Origin: Rufibacter hautae
Lineage (GTDB): Bacteria > Bacteroidota > Bacteroidia > Cytophagales > Hymenobacteraceae
Reading direction: 5' to 3'
DNA: 64,000 bases
Assembly: GCF_008271695.1 (NCBI RefSeq)
Contig: NZ_VKKY01000002.1
Coordinates: 248,001-312,000 of the forward strand
The notes beneath the pieces were generated by a model that was given only the letters and a program-made list of their open reading frames with translations, was not told where the DNA came from and searched no databases. Each line of letters starts with the position of its first letter. Positions within the stretch are counted from its first letter, which is position 1. A program made the position numbers and the translations under genes. Shown here piece after piece: positions 19,352 through 28,082 of this stretch.

Positions 19352-19859
19352 ATGGGGCTTCAAATAACGCTCTCGAGGGGATTGCCCTTCTTGCACTTTC
19401 TGCACTATTGAGGTTATCCAAAGGACCGAGTCTGGCCAAAACAGATCCACTTGGTCAGACCCAAGGCGTTCCAACCAGGTTAACTTAAGCCACCCTTCAA
19501 TTACAGGCTGCCAGCCCCTGCCTCCTAATGACCTTTGCATAAGGCAATGGGAATGAGGCTTATATCCCCGCCACCCGGTCAAGATAGCGGCAGGACCTTC
19601 GAGGCATCCCACTACCCAGCCAAGGACCGAATCGTAGGGAATCGGACCCCTTGATATTGTCTGAAAAAAGGCTATATTAGAACCGGCCTGGTGATCCAGG
19701 ACCGCCCCAAGCCAACCCGCCACCAATGGATCCCCGTATCTGGCCTTCCATCCTAAGTGATTGAAAGGGCAGAATCTTCAGTCCCCAAAACCATGGCCCA
19801 TTGAAACGCACCCTAGCCAGGTGCATTGAAGTTAAACCCTGCGGGCAAACCCACATGCT
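19352..19859. other. Intergenic region with decayed repeat
   Basis: About 500 bp without a gene. It contains a copy (19377-19412) of the GATTGCaCTTCnTGCAC motif and the 56-bp repeat listed at 19424-19479, both of which recur upstream of the sigma-factor gene. The rest shows no frame with protein-like content. Confidence 0.5.
19424..19479. repeat. Imperfect 56-bp repeat, copy 1
   Basis: About three quarters identical to 21087-21142 over its length; the shared core is GCCAAAA.AGA.CCAC followed by GGTCAGACC. Both copies lie in spacers upstream of plus-strand genes in the 19.9-25.3 kb block. Confidence 0.55.
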
Positions 19860-20828
19860 ATGAGAAGGAGAAAATTCTTAAAGGGCAGCGCTGCCATGAT
19901 CGGCGGGTTCCCTTTCCTGCATCTCGATGGTTTGAAACTCTTAGGTGGGGGGTTCCCTATGGAGGAGGAGGTCTTTACCTTTGAGGTCGGCCAAATCCGC
20001 TGTACCGTCTTCCGCGATTTGATGTTCAAGTACCAGGCTAAGGATTATTTCATCAATGCCAGCCCCGAGGAGCTGGAGCCCTCATTACGCAGATACCACG
20101 TTACCCCTGATAATATTCCGTCCCCCTTTATCGCCGTCTTGCTTCAACTGGGTGATAAAAAAATCCTCATTGACACGGGTATGGGTTTCTCAGAGAAACC
20201 CTTGGTGTTCAGGGGCAACCCGTACGTGATCAAAGGCAGGCTGCATCATTTGCTGCACCAGGAGAAAATAAAAGGGGAGGACATCACGGATGTCATCATC
20301 ACCCATTTCCATCCTGACCATATCGGGGGCCTGTTCACCGAGCAGGGTAAGCTGAATTTCCCGAACGCCAGGTTTCACACCCACGAGGACGAGTGGGCTT
20401 ATTGGCACTCATCCCTGTCAGGCAACCAGCCGGCCTTGTTCAGGTACTTCATCGAAAAGAACATCACGCCCTTGAAAAACCTCAACCTGAATCTGCTAAG
20501 GGGTGACTTTGCCGATGTGCTGCCCGGCATAACGGCAGTCAAAGCTGAGGGGCATACCCCCGGACAGATAGCCATAAACATCCACTCAGGAAAGAACCAC
20601 CTGCTCTACATTTCCGACGCCTTCCTTCACCCCCTCCACATGGAGAGGCTGGACTGGCAGACGAATTATGATTTAGACCATCAGAAAGCCCGGCAATCAC
20701 GGGTCAAGCTTCTTGAGTTAGCGCATAGAGACGATATGCTGATAAATGCCTTCCATTTCAGCTTCCCTGGCTTGGGGCGTATCGATAAATCCGGCTCAGG
20801 TTGGGTTTGGGGATACACGGGGAAGTAA
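19860..20828 (+). CDS. Tat-exported metallo-beta-lactamase-fold hydrolase
   Basis: A 322-residue protein with a short twin-arginine-like signal ('RRRKFLKGSAAMIGG'). The full dinuclear zinc set is present: 'THFHPDHIGG' (H149, H151, D153, H154), H232 in 'AEGHTPGQ', D253 in 'ISDAFLHP' and H299 in 'NAFHFSFPGLG'. The arrangement is that of the MBL-fold lactonase/phosphodiesterase-like group and not of a classical beta-lactamase. Substrate unknown; quorum-type lactones are one possibility that the sequence does not prove. It is followed by a 650-bp spacer and then the sigma-factor gene, so it is probably its own transcription unit. Arginine codons here and through 25.3 kb are often AGG, unlike in the sugar cluster upstream. 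Confidence 0.8.
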   Translation: MRRRKFLKGSAAMIGGFPFLHLDGLKLLGGGFPMEEEVFTFEVGQIRCTVFRDLMFKYQAKDYFINASPEELEPSLRRYHVTPDNIPSPFIAVLLQLGDKKILIDTGMGFSEKPLVFRGNPYVIKGRLHHLLHQEKIKGEDITDVIITHFHPDHIGGLFTEQGKLNFPNARFHTHEDEWAYWHSSLSGNQPALFRYFIEKNITPLKNLNLNLLRGDFADVLPGITAVKAEGHTPGQIAINIHSGKNHLLYISDAFLHPLHMERLDWQTNYDLDHQKARQSRVKLLELAHRDDMLINAFHFSFPGLGRIDKSGSGWVWGYTGK

Positions 20829-20910
20829 AGAATGCCTCTACCCATGATTACTGCCTCCTGTGGGCAGCCCACCCGGCACCTAGCATGGAGCCGGTGGCAG
20901 ATGCCCGGCG

Positions 20911-20932
20911 GATTGCACTTCCTGCACCATGG
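20911..20932. repeat. GATTGCACTTCCTGCAC motif copy
   Basis: One of three related copies (also at 19379-19400 and 23550-23569) of a G-rich plus TGCACTTCnTGCAC sequence in the spacers of this block. Each lies several hundred bases upstream of a plus-strand gene. Confidence 0.45.
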
Positions 20933-21086
20933 GGAATAGTGCCGATAGTTCCAGTAGTGCGGTACCTAAAGCAGGGCGATTCTGCCCTGGCTTTCTCTTG
21001 CCCAATCTAGACGGATTTATGGGCCGGCTCCCCGGTTTCAACCTTGTCAGTCCCCTTAAGGGGCCTTACCCGCCGGCACTAGAAGA

Positions 21087-21142
21087 AACCAAGACAAGCC
21101 AAAATAGACCCACCCGGTCAGACCAAAAGCGTTTCCATCGGG
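21087..21142. repeat. Imperfect 56-bp repeat, copy 2
   Basis: Partner of the repeat at 19424-19479, with the shared core GGTCAGACC. It lies within the 657-bp spacer before the sigma-factor gene; the remainder of this spacer (20829-21485) shows no credible gene. Confidence 0.55.
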
Positions 21143-21485
21143 AAAACACACCCCCGCCATACCAGGCATTCCTTTCAAGGATGCCATTTAATCTATAGGA
21201 TCCGCCCATTGTCAAATGAGAAGGGTTTGGACCGTACGCATACACAGCTCCTCCTGTCTTAAAGCCAGCCGGCACGGCTTCGCCCTGTGCCAAGAAGCGG
21301 GTCGGCAGGCAGGGAAATTGGGTACTGGGTTAAAAAAAACCGCCTTGCTTCTCATTGCAAACCAAAGGATTACAGCCAAATTCCTGGGCTACACTGTGGA
21401 TTTTCCTCCCGAATTGAAAAAAAAAATCGCTGGTTCCCCTAAGGAATCCCAATTTCTGCCGACTAACCGGGAAACACCGAGCATC

Positions 21486-21965
21486 TTGAAAGAGCAGTTC
21501 CTTTTACTCATAGAAAACCACCAGGGCCTTATCCATAAGGTCTGCAATATGTACTGCAGTTCCAGGGAAGACAGGGAGGACCTCTTCCAGGAAATAGTGC
21601 TGCAACTTTGGCGCTCCTACCCGACCTTCCGGGGCGGCTCCAAGGTCACGACCTGGATGTACCGGGTCGCTCTCAACAACGCCATCACCAGGGTAAGGAA
21701 GGAGTCCAAGTCGGAGAGGTTCGCTGAGCTGGGCCCCGAGGCATTCCAGGTGCCAAGCGTGGAGGGCGACATGGGAGAGGAGATGGCGGCAATGTACGGG
21801 GCAATAAAGAAACTATCGCAGGTGGACCAGGCCATTATCCTCCTCTACCTGGAGGACTGCAGTTACCGGGAAATGGCCGAAGTGCTGGGTATCTCGGAGT
21901 CGAACGTGGGAGTCAAACTCAACAGGATCAAGGGGCAACTGAGGACACTTATAAGCAAAGAATAG
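21486..21965 (+). CDS. ECF-type RNA polymerase sigma factor
   Basis: The frame is open from 21216, but the family N-terminus starts with 'KEQFLLLIENHQGLIHKVC', so I place the start at the TTG at 21486 (159 residues); the upstream 90 codons look like noncoding sequence. Region 2 is 'DREDLFQEIVLQLWRSYPTF..STWMYRVALN'-like (2.2 to 2.4, residues about 25-70), and region 4 is 'LSQVDQAIILLYLEDCSYREMAEVLGISESNVGVKLNRIK', with the recognition helix at about 130-150. Such factors direct RNA polymerase to a few promoters in response to a signal from a partner. The membrane protein encoded one base after its stop is the natural candidate partner. Confidence 0.88.
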   Translation: MKEQFLLLIENHQGLIHKVCNMYCSSREDREDLFQEIVLQLWRSYPTFRGGSKVTTWMYRVALNNAITRVRKESKSERFAELGPEAFQVPSVEGDMGEEMAAMYGAIKKLSQVDQAIILLYLEDCSYREMAEVLGISESNVGVKLNRIKGQLRTLISKE

Positions 21966-21966
21966 T

Positions 21967-22626
21967 ATGGATCTGGACGAATTCAAAAAGCGCTGGGGCG
22001 CCACCCAGAAAGAGGGGCCTGATCAGCAGGGGCATACCCGGGAGGCGATTGACAGGATCATCAAGGGCAACACCTACTCCCTGGGGGAGCTGCGGGAGAA
22101 GAGCGCCTTCTGGAACAGGATCGGTGGGTGGAACTCCGCCCTAATGGTGCTGCTGGCGGTCGGTTTTCTGGTTTGGCAATACCACAGGGGCATGGCGGGG
22201 GCCGCTCTGGCCGGAAAGCTCCCCTTGGTCGCCGTCCTTATAGGTTTCGCCCTGTTCTCCAGTTGGACTTACCGGCGGCAGGAGGAGATCTTCACGGAGA
22301 ACACCGACGCCAGCTCAACCGAGGCGCTCCGCAGGACCCTGTCGGAGTTCAGGAGATACTACCGGTTCACCAACACTGTCTTCCTAATTATTTCCCCAGT
22401 GGCCTTTTACGCAATGTTCGCGGTTTTCCTTGACCGTCTTGTTCTGTCCCTGGGCGCCGTGGTTCTGGCTTCTGCGGCCCTGACCGGCTTCTCTTTCTTG
22501 CTCAGGTACTGGTACTACCGGGCCATCTACTTCAGGAGGATAAAGGCTATGGAGGCCAACCTACGCGAACTGGAGGATATCCCCGGGGCAATGGAGACAC
22601 TAGGCAGCCATACTCCGGCAAAGTAA
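21967..22626 (+). CDS. Membrane protein, probable partner of the sigma factor
   Basis: A 219-residue protein starting 1 bp after the sigma-factor stop, so the two are almost certainly co-translated. A soluble N-terminal segment of about 55 residues with 'DLDEFKKRWGA' and 'IDRIIKGNTYSLGELREKS' precedes four hydrophobic segments (about 58-76, 82-100, 135-155, 158-180) and a basic tail. This layout, a short cytosolic region able to bind a sigma factor followed by membrane helices, fits an anti-sigma factor, but no zinc-binding ZAS motif (HxxxCxxC) is visible. The role is inferred from position and topology only. Confidence 0.6.
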   Translation: MDLDEFKKRWGATQKEGPDQQGHTREAIDRIIKGNTYSLGELREKSAFWNRIGGWNSALMVLLAVGFLVWQYHRGMAGAALAGKLPLVAVLIGFALFSSWTYRRQEEIFTENTDASSTEALRRTLSEFRRYYRFTNTVFLIISPVAFYAMFAVFLDRLVLSLGAVVLASAALTGFSFLLRYWYYRAIYFRRIKAMEANLRELEDIPGAMETLGSHTPAK

Positions 22627-22687
22627 AGCCCAGCTATCAATACAGTTTTTCCACTCTCTTAACTTCTAAACCCTTAAACTTTTCAAA

Positions 22688-23317
22688 ATGAAACAAATCC
22701 TATTTACCCTGGCCCTGGCGTTGGTTTACCTGGTAGCCCCTGCACAAAGCTTCGAAGGGAAAGTAGTGTATAACAACACCTACAAGAGCAAAACCCCTGG
22801 CCTCTCAGACGGGCAGCTGAGTTCGATGATGGGGAACCTACAGAGCTGGTACATAAAAGGCGGGGATTACAGGTCAGAGACCAACGGGGAGCAGATGGTC
22901 TGGCAGCTGTACCGCAGCGGCGAGAACAAAGTCTACAGCAAGTTAGCCGGATCGGCTGCCCTGCTCTGGAATGACGGCGCCTCAAACCCCGACAGCGTGC
23001 TGAGCACGACGCTCCGGAGGGATGCCACCGAGATCCTGGGTTACAAATGTGACGAGCTGACCCTGGTTTGCAGGAGCGGGGTGCAGAAATACTACTTCAG
23101 CTCTAAGCTTCAGGTGGACCCGAACCTTTACAAAGGTCACAGGTTCGGCAACTGGTACGCCTTCCTCTCCAAAGCCCACGCGGTCCCCTTGATGATGGTC
23201 ATAGAAACCCCTCAGTTCACCATGGAGAGCGTGGCGTCCGGAGTGCATCCCATGAGCCTGGACAATGCATTCTTCGCCCTCCCCGCGGATGCGAAGACCA
23301 TGAAGAGCCCTTACTGA
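22688..23317 (+). CDS. Secreted DUF4412-like protein
   Basis: A 209-residue protein with a signal peptide (MKQILFTLALALVYLVAPAQ). The mature part begins 'FEGKVVYNNTYKSKT' and continues with beta-strand-rich sequence ('YIKGGDYRSETNGEQMVWQLYR', 'KCDELTLVCRSGVQKYYFSS'). This resembles the DUF4412/GLPGLI-type periplasmic proteins common in Bacteroidota, which bind or sense something at the cell envelope; their function is unknown. It follows the sigma and membrane-protein genes by about 60 bp in the same direction and may belong to their operon or be a target of the sigma factor. Confidence 0.55.
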   Translation: MKQILFTLALALVYLVAPAQSFEGKVVYNNTYKSKTPGLSDGQLSSMMGNLQSWYIKGGDYRSETNGEQMVWQLYRSGENKVYSKLAGSAALLWNDGASNPDSVLSTTLRRDATEILGYKCDELTLVCRSGVQKYYFSSKLQVDPNLYKGHRFGNWYAFLSKAHAVPLMMVIETPQFTMESVASGVHPMSLDNAFFALPADAKTMKSPY

Positions 23318-23361
23318 GAGCGCTCTCCGGGTTACCCCGGGCGGCCACTCAATGCCAGAGC

Positions 23362-23407
23362 CCCGGATCGTAGTAGCTGTGTGTCCACCCTGCCACTACG
23401 ATCCGGG
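23362..23407. other. 13-bp stem hairpin after the secreted-protein gene
   Basis: CCCGGATCGTAGT (23362-23374) pairs perfectly with 23395-23407 around a 20-nt loop. There is no T tract, so it is not a standard terminator; it may act as a 3' stabiliser or be the footprint of a small element. Confidence 0.5.
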
Positions 23408-23549
23408 CCGGTGACGAACTAACACTGAAACATGTAAAAGCCAACTGCCCCTAGCCTACTTCCTGAGACATCTGCACTAAAAGGGGCCTAAGGGAAGGGG
23501 CTCCTTTGTTTTAGGGGGACTAGACTACCTGCCAAAAACCCTTTGAGGG

Positions 23550-23569
23550 GCTGCACTTCTTGCACTATC
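23550..23569. repeat. TGCACTTCTTGCAC motif copy in the spacer
   Basis: Third copy of the spacer motif. The 655-bp spacer 23318-23972 holds this, the hairpin at 23362-23407 and no credible gene. Confidence 0.45.
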
Positions 23570-23972
23570 GAAAGTTTATAGAAATCGACCTTTCCGCTGT
23601 CCCTCTCTCTTGCCCAAATTATCCCCGTGTATACGGGAAAAGAGGTTACCGCCCCCTTGACCTAGTGAGATAGGATAGGATCTCGCTTGCGACTCGCCAA
23701 CGAATCATGGGTTGGATAAAGGGGAACCTTCGATAGCAGACAAAGAGAAATAGGCGCTTATTCTCAAGGATTAAAAAGGCATATGAATAGGATGTCGGCA
23801 AGGACATGAAGGGAAGCGACCGCCAATAAACTATCCATCAACTTTTCGTCGGCTAGGTTTCTAAATTGAAAAACAGAGCAAATCCACTTTGCCACTGCCA
23901 AACTTCCGCTGCTATTGACTACATTCCCAAGGCAAGCGCAGAAATACCAACCTGATAACTTAGGTAGAGAGC

Positions 23973-25274
23973 ATGTCTGAGAAAACCGGAATGACAAAGA
24001 GCCAGATAATGGTAGGCCTATATGCCGCCTTGGTGGTTTTCCTCACCTACATCATGATCTTCGGCTTCAGAAAATCCTTTACGGTGGCTACCTTTGAAGG
24101 TCTGGAAATAGGAGGGTACAGCTACAAGACGGTGCTGGTGATCAGCCAGATGTTGGGTTACCTGCTGGCCAAATTTTACGGCATAAAGTATATCTCAGAG
24201 CTTAAGCGAACCGGAAGGGGTACCGTTATTCTCCTCTTGACGGGTATATCCTGGATAAGCTGGCTGTTCTTCGCAGTGGTGCCCCTGCCCTACAACATCG
24301 TCTTCCTTTTCATAAACGGCTTTCCCCTGGGCATGCTCTGGGGGGTTGTTTTCTCTTACGTGGAGGGCAGGAGGAGCACCGATTTTATCGGGGCCACCCT
24401 GGCGGTGAGTTTCATCTTCGCCTCCGGTTTCGTCAAATCCGTGGGGGCATGGCTGATGGTGCAGTTTGGGGTGTCGGAATTCTGGATGCCCTTTTACACC
24501 GGCCTGGTCTTTGTACCGCCGCTGGTGCTTTTCGTGTACCTGATGGAGAGGATCCCGCCACCCGATGGGGAAGACGTCCAGCTCAGGGCAGAGCGTACGG
24601 CCATGACCCAAGGAGACAGGAAAAGGTTTGTCAAGGAGTTTTTCCCCGGTATCGCCATTTGCGTCCTGATCTACTCTTTTGCGACGATCTTCCGGGACAT
24701 CAGGGACAACTTTGGGGCCGAGATGTGGAAAGAATTGGGGTATTTCAACCAACCCGCAATATTCACCAAAACGGAAACCCCCATCACCCTAATCATCTTG
24801 GTGCTGATCGGGTCCATGGTGCTCATCAAGGACAACCACAAAGCCCTGCAGACGGCACATGTATTCATCCTGTCGGGGTTTGCCCTCGCCGGAGGCGGCA
24901 CCTTGCTCTTCACGGCTGAATCTATCGGGTCCGCCTGGTGGATGATGCTTGTCGGGCTTGGCCTCTACATGGTCTACATCCCTTTCAACGCCGTTTTCTT
25001 CGACCGGCTGATTTCCACCTTCCGGTATACCGGGAACGTTGGCTTCCTGATTTATCTGGCAGATTCGTTTGGGTACGTGGGCAGCGTGGGGGTATTGTTC
25101 AGCAAGGAGGTTCTGAAGGTCCAGTTGGACTGGGTGACCTTCTTCTCAAACAGCGTGATGGGCCTTTCTGCAATAGGTGTCTTGCTGACTGCTTTTTCCA
25201 TGGTGTATTTCGCGAGGAAGTATCAGACCTTCAGGTCAAGGGAGATAAGGCCTGCCTCTAAAGCTACCCGCTAA
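23973..25274 (+). CDS. DUF5690 family MFS-like transporter
   Basis: A 433-residue integral membrane protein with about 12 hydrophobic segments. The first is preceded by 'MTKSQIMVGLYAALVVFLTY' and the 'MIFGFRKSFTVATFEG' loop typical of DUF5690 proteins, a major-facilitator-like family mainly in Bacteroidota and Planctomycetota. It lies alone after a long spacer. Its substrate is unknown; family members often neighbour carbohydrate genes, which is compatible with the metabolic cluster upstream. The codon style (frequent AGG, high third-position GC) matches the sigma and metallo-beta-lactamase genes. Confidence 0.75.
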   Translation: MSEKTGMTKSQIMVGLYAALVVFLTYIMIFGFRKSFTVATFEGLEIGGYSYKTVLVISQMLGYLLAKFYGIKYISELKRTGRGTVILLLTGISWISWLFFAVVPLPYNIVFLFINGFPLGMLWGVVFSYVEGRRSTDFIGATLAVSFIFASGFVKSVGAWLMVQFGVSEFWMPFYTGLVFVPPLVLFVYLMERIPPPDGEDVQLRAERTAMTQGDRKRFVKEFFPGIAICVLIYSFATIFRDIRDNFGAEMWKELGYFNQPAIFTKTETPITLIILVLIGSMVLIKDNHKALQTAHVFILSGFALAGGGTLLFTAESIGSAWWMMLVGLGLYMVYIPFNAVFFDRLISTFRYTGNVGFLIYLADSFGYVGSVGVLFSKEVLKVQLDWVTFFSNSVMGLSAIGVLLTAFSMVYFARKYQTFRSREIRPASKATR

Positions 25275-26013
25275 ATAAAGTATATGGCCGACCTGGCTGC
25301 CACCCATGCCTTTCTCCTGCATCAGTTTGGCTACTGAATCCTAGTCCGCCTTCCCTAATGTCCGATCCCAGGAAAATTTTGCCTTCCCTGATTATCCAGG
25401 TTTCTATTAATTTCATTTAACTATGATATGAATGAAATGCCGCATAACAGTATAAAGCAAACCCGAAACGTGCTTTACATTGTTTAATGAAGCCTTTCAT
25501 TTAATCAAATTTCATTTTACTGGATCTCTATGGGTAAGATGAAATATATTGAAGGAGGAGTTTGATATTGATGAAGAAATTGGAGAACCTTTAGTTGCTG
25601 TGATAGCTGGTATTGTAGCGTCTGGCATACTAGACTTTTAGTTTATAAAATCCTAAAATCTTCAAAACAGGCACCCACGCAATTTTCAAAATCATCCTGC
25701 AGGAAGTGTGTTTACCATGCTTAAAGGACTAACTTTAGTTTTGTGCCTAGGAGGGCAGATTAAATGGTGGCCGCTGCTCGGTGTAAATGGCCCCAAAGGA
25801 AGTAAAGGTGTTATTTGTTTCTTGTACACTTATTGATAAGCCCCTCCTTTCTTTACTCCTGAGATAAGGCAAGACAAAGTAGGATGGTATCTATTACTGC
25901 GCGTAAAAAGAGCCCCGCGTAATTTATTACGCATCAACTTTGGGAGCAATAAACAGGTTAGGGTGATAGGGGGAAAAGAAGAAGTTGTACGTATATGCGT
26001 ACGCATTAGAAAA

Positions 26014-26050
26014 TAAGAAGCCAGTAAGTGCTTGTCTTACTGGCTTCTTA
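26014..26050. terminator. Hairpin, possible terminator
   Basis: TAAGAAGCCAGTAAG (26014-26028) pairs perfectly with 26036-26050 around a 7-nt loop, followed by TAATTATA. No gene ends just upstream, so it may terminate a lost gene. Confidence 0.55.
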
Positions 26051-26057
26051 TAATTAT

Positions 26058-26086
26058 ACTCTGTAGACCGTAGGAGTGAATTATCG
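26058..26086. other. Weak candidate attachment-site remnant
   Basis: GTAGaCCGTAGGaG followed by AAT and CGAACC resembles, with substitutions and a small insertion, the antisense of the tRNA-Glu 3' end at 59424-59450 (GTAGtCCGTAGGGG, AAT, CGAACC). If real it would mark the left end of the element integrated at tRNA-Glu. The match is imperfect and could be chance. Confidence 0.25.
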
Positions 26087-26287
26087 AACCTTATCCACAA
26101 TGATTTATCAGTTCTGAGTGATTATCTAAATATGGAGAGATAAGGGTTGAATTCGGATGGAAGTCTGCTGAACATAAGACTGGTTATGTGCTCTGCATGT
26201 GATTCGCATTATACAGATGGAGGCGATTTTTCCGGAAGCATTTCAGAAGCATCATCATAAGCACCAATCCTATAGAACTCAAAAGTA

Positions 26288-26334
26288 GCAACGAGGAGCA
26301 ACAGTGTTTGGGCAGCCTTGTTGTTCCTCGTTGC
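26288..26334. other. 16-bp stem hairpin near the left junction
   Basis: GCAACGAGGAGCAACA (26288-26303) pairs with 26319-26334 with one G-T position and a 15-nt loop. No T tract; possible element-end structure or small RNA. Confidence 0.5.
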
Positions 26335-26464
26335 GGGGGCTATAGCTCTAGTTTTCTGCCCTCGAAGTGCTACCTGCAGCCTGAAAACCGCTTGTCAGTG
26401 TCCGGTATCCGATAGGAAAGCCCAACCGTAGAATCGGCTTCCGTACCGAAGTTGCCGCAGGTAC

Positions 26465-26579
26465 TGCAACAAAGCGTAACAAGTAAATCAACCCTAATCA
26501 ACGCTGATTAACGGGGAACTGACTCAGATCAACAAAGATTGCAACGCAGTGCAAAAAGGATTACAACACAGAGTAACAC
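26465..26579. repeat. Three degenerate 18-bp direct repeats (iteron-like)
   Basis: TGCAACAAAGCGTAACAA (26465-26482), TGCAACGCAGTGCAAAAA (26540-26557) and TACAACACAGAGTAACAC (26562-26579). The common pattern is TgCAACa.AG.GtAACA. Such repeats could bind a replication or recombination protein; this is inference. Confidence 0.4.
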
Positions 26580-26725
26580 CTTATGGATCGAGCTTTTGAG
26601 TAGCTTGGGCACCGTGGTCAGCCGATAAGCAAATTGTTGTTAGAAAGGCTTAATAGACTCGTATAAGCTGCGCCAAGCCTTCGACCGAAAATCGTGTTTA
26701 CACAAGTCCGTAAGGTGACGTTTCT

Positions 26726-27325
26726 TTATTTTACCATTTGACCTTTGATTTGAGTAACTGCTCTCACTATAGTCTCCTTGTCGAATCCAACAAATTTAAA
26801 TTGTTCTAAACGGCTGGTTCTATAATCATCATTTTCGATGAATCGTGTCGAAACAACAAAACGAACATTTCCTATCTTCTTTTCTTCAAATTCAGTTTTG
26901 TCGGTGTCTAATAAAACACTTTCTATAATTTTGAAGGCTTCTTTTAAAAATCCGGTCGGTAAATATTGGGTGCCTCCCGTTTGTATTTCAATTTGTCCAT
27001 TTTCATGTTTCATCAGAACTAGTTGAATTTGGTCTATTCTTCTACCTACTAAAGCATTTTTACTATCAAATTCTATGTCGCTTATTTCTAAGTTATATGA
27101 TTTACAATTAGGACATGATTTTTTATTCTTTTTTAAATAATCCTTTATTATTGTTTGAAATTGATATTCAGATTTCATTAACCGGTTTTCATAAAAATCA
27201 CTATATGAGTCTGCGATTAAAATTTTGTGCCTCATTCCATCTGTCTTCAGACAAGTTTTGCAAGCAAATTCATAATTTAAAAGTTTCTTATTATTGTCTG
27301 ATTTAAAAAAGTCGAAAAGTCCCAT
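26726..27325 (-). CDS. Hypothetical protein with paired CxxC motifs
   Basis: A 199-residue protein I do not recognise. It has two CxxC pairs, 'CKTC' (residues 22-25) and 'CPNC' (about 71-74), which together could hold one zinc ion. The C-terminal 100 residues are mixed alpha/beta with no known motif. The gene is very AT-rich, much more so than the chromosomal genes to the left, which agrees with its lying inside the mobile element. It stands alone, downstream of and in the same direction as the restriction operon but separated from it by 750 bp. Confidence 0.55.
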   Translation of the reverse strand: MGLFDFFKSDNNKKLLNYEFACKTCLKTDGMRHKILIADSYSDFYENRLMKSEYQFQTIIKDYLKKNKKSCPNCKSYNLEISDIEFDSKNALVGRRIDQIQLVLMKHENGQIEIQTGGTQYLPTGFLKEAFKIIESVLLDTDKTEFEEKKIGNVRFVVSTRFIENDDYRTSRLEQFKFVGFDKETIVRAVTQIKGQMVK

Positions 27326-28082
27326 TATACGTTTTTTTAAGAGTAGAATTCAATAAGAGAATGTGAATGTAATATTATCCAAAACACCATTTACAAAAAA
27401 TAATGAAGATATAACAGTTTTTAAGGTCTCAGCGTTGTTGTTATGTTCGGTGACAGGGGATAGGAACGCTGTCCTAGCGGTCGTCATTAACAAGTGGTCA
27501 GACAGTTGAGAAGCTTATGGAGATGTTGCTTTCCGTGGTAGACAGGGGTAATTCGGCGGTAAAGCTGTCCCAAACCTCCTAAAACACCTTCTGCCGTCTA
27601 TTAGCCGCCATCTGCCTCCCGGTGCCGCCGCCATCAGCCGCCGCCTTTAGCCTCGATTTGCCGCCTAGCCGCCGCCAGTTTAGCCGCCTAGCCACCGCCA
27701 CTTGCCTCCCAGCCGCCGCCTGGTAGCCGCCAGCCGCCGTCTAGGTGTCCCTGTAAGTGGGCGCTGCACTCCCCTGGGTATGGGCCAGGCAACGGCACCA
27801 GGTGCGCCGGTCGGATCGGCAGCCAACGATGCGGACAGCAAAGTAGCTGCATAATAAAACGGCCAATTCTTGATATGAGAATCTTTATTAACTCATTTGA
27901 AACCAATATATCTACTTTAGACAACTCATAAATTGTTAGTTGTTCTAGTTTTATGGAATAGGTAGGTGAGACAAACAAGGAGAAGTTCCTTACCTGAATG
28001 GCAGGAGATAACGGTATGAAGCTACTTGGGTGGGGGGATTGCCGCCCAAGCATTGGTCAAAATACGAAAGAACCCCAAAATC
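27326..28082. other. Gene-free region between the CxxC protein and hsdR
   Basis: About 750 bp with no credible gene. The central part is the GCC-rich repeat tract listed at 27601-27744; open frames across it on the minus strand are by-products of that low-complexity sequence. Confidence 0.5.
27601..27744. repeat. GCC-rich low-complexity repeat tract
   Basis: About 145 bp built from variants of AGCCGCC, GCCGCC and TAGCCGCC, sitting in otherwise moderate to AT-rich DNA. It has no consistent protein frame. Possible roles are replication slippage product, secondary-structure barrier or protein-binding array. Confidence 0.7.

Larger units (their letters stand above)
25275..26725. other. 1.45-kb region without a credible gene, probable left junction of the mobile element
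   Basis: No frame with a start and protein-like content is visible. From about 26.0 kb it holds two strong hairpins (26014-26050, 26288-26334), three degenerate 18-bp repeats (26465-26579) and a sequence reminiscent of the tRNA-Glu 3' end (26058-26086). To the left (25.4-25.9 kb) the DNA is AT-rich and featureless. The change in neighbouring gene content, metabolic to the left and defence to the right, makes this the likely junction. Confidence 0.45.

Noticed and set aside
21216-21485. Upstream start of the sigma-factor gene
   Set aside because: The extra 90 codons do not resemble any sigma-factor N-terminus, and they include repeat-rich spacer sequence.
23362-23407. Terminator call for the 13-bp hairpin
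   Set aside because: No T tract follows on either strand.
27688-28053. Minus-strand ORF of 121 codons
   Set aside because: Its Gly/Trp-rich end comes from the GCC repeat tract, and it has no protein-like composition.
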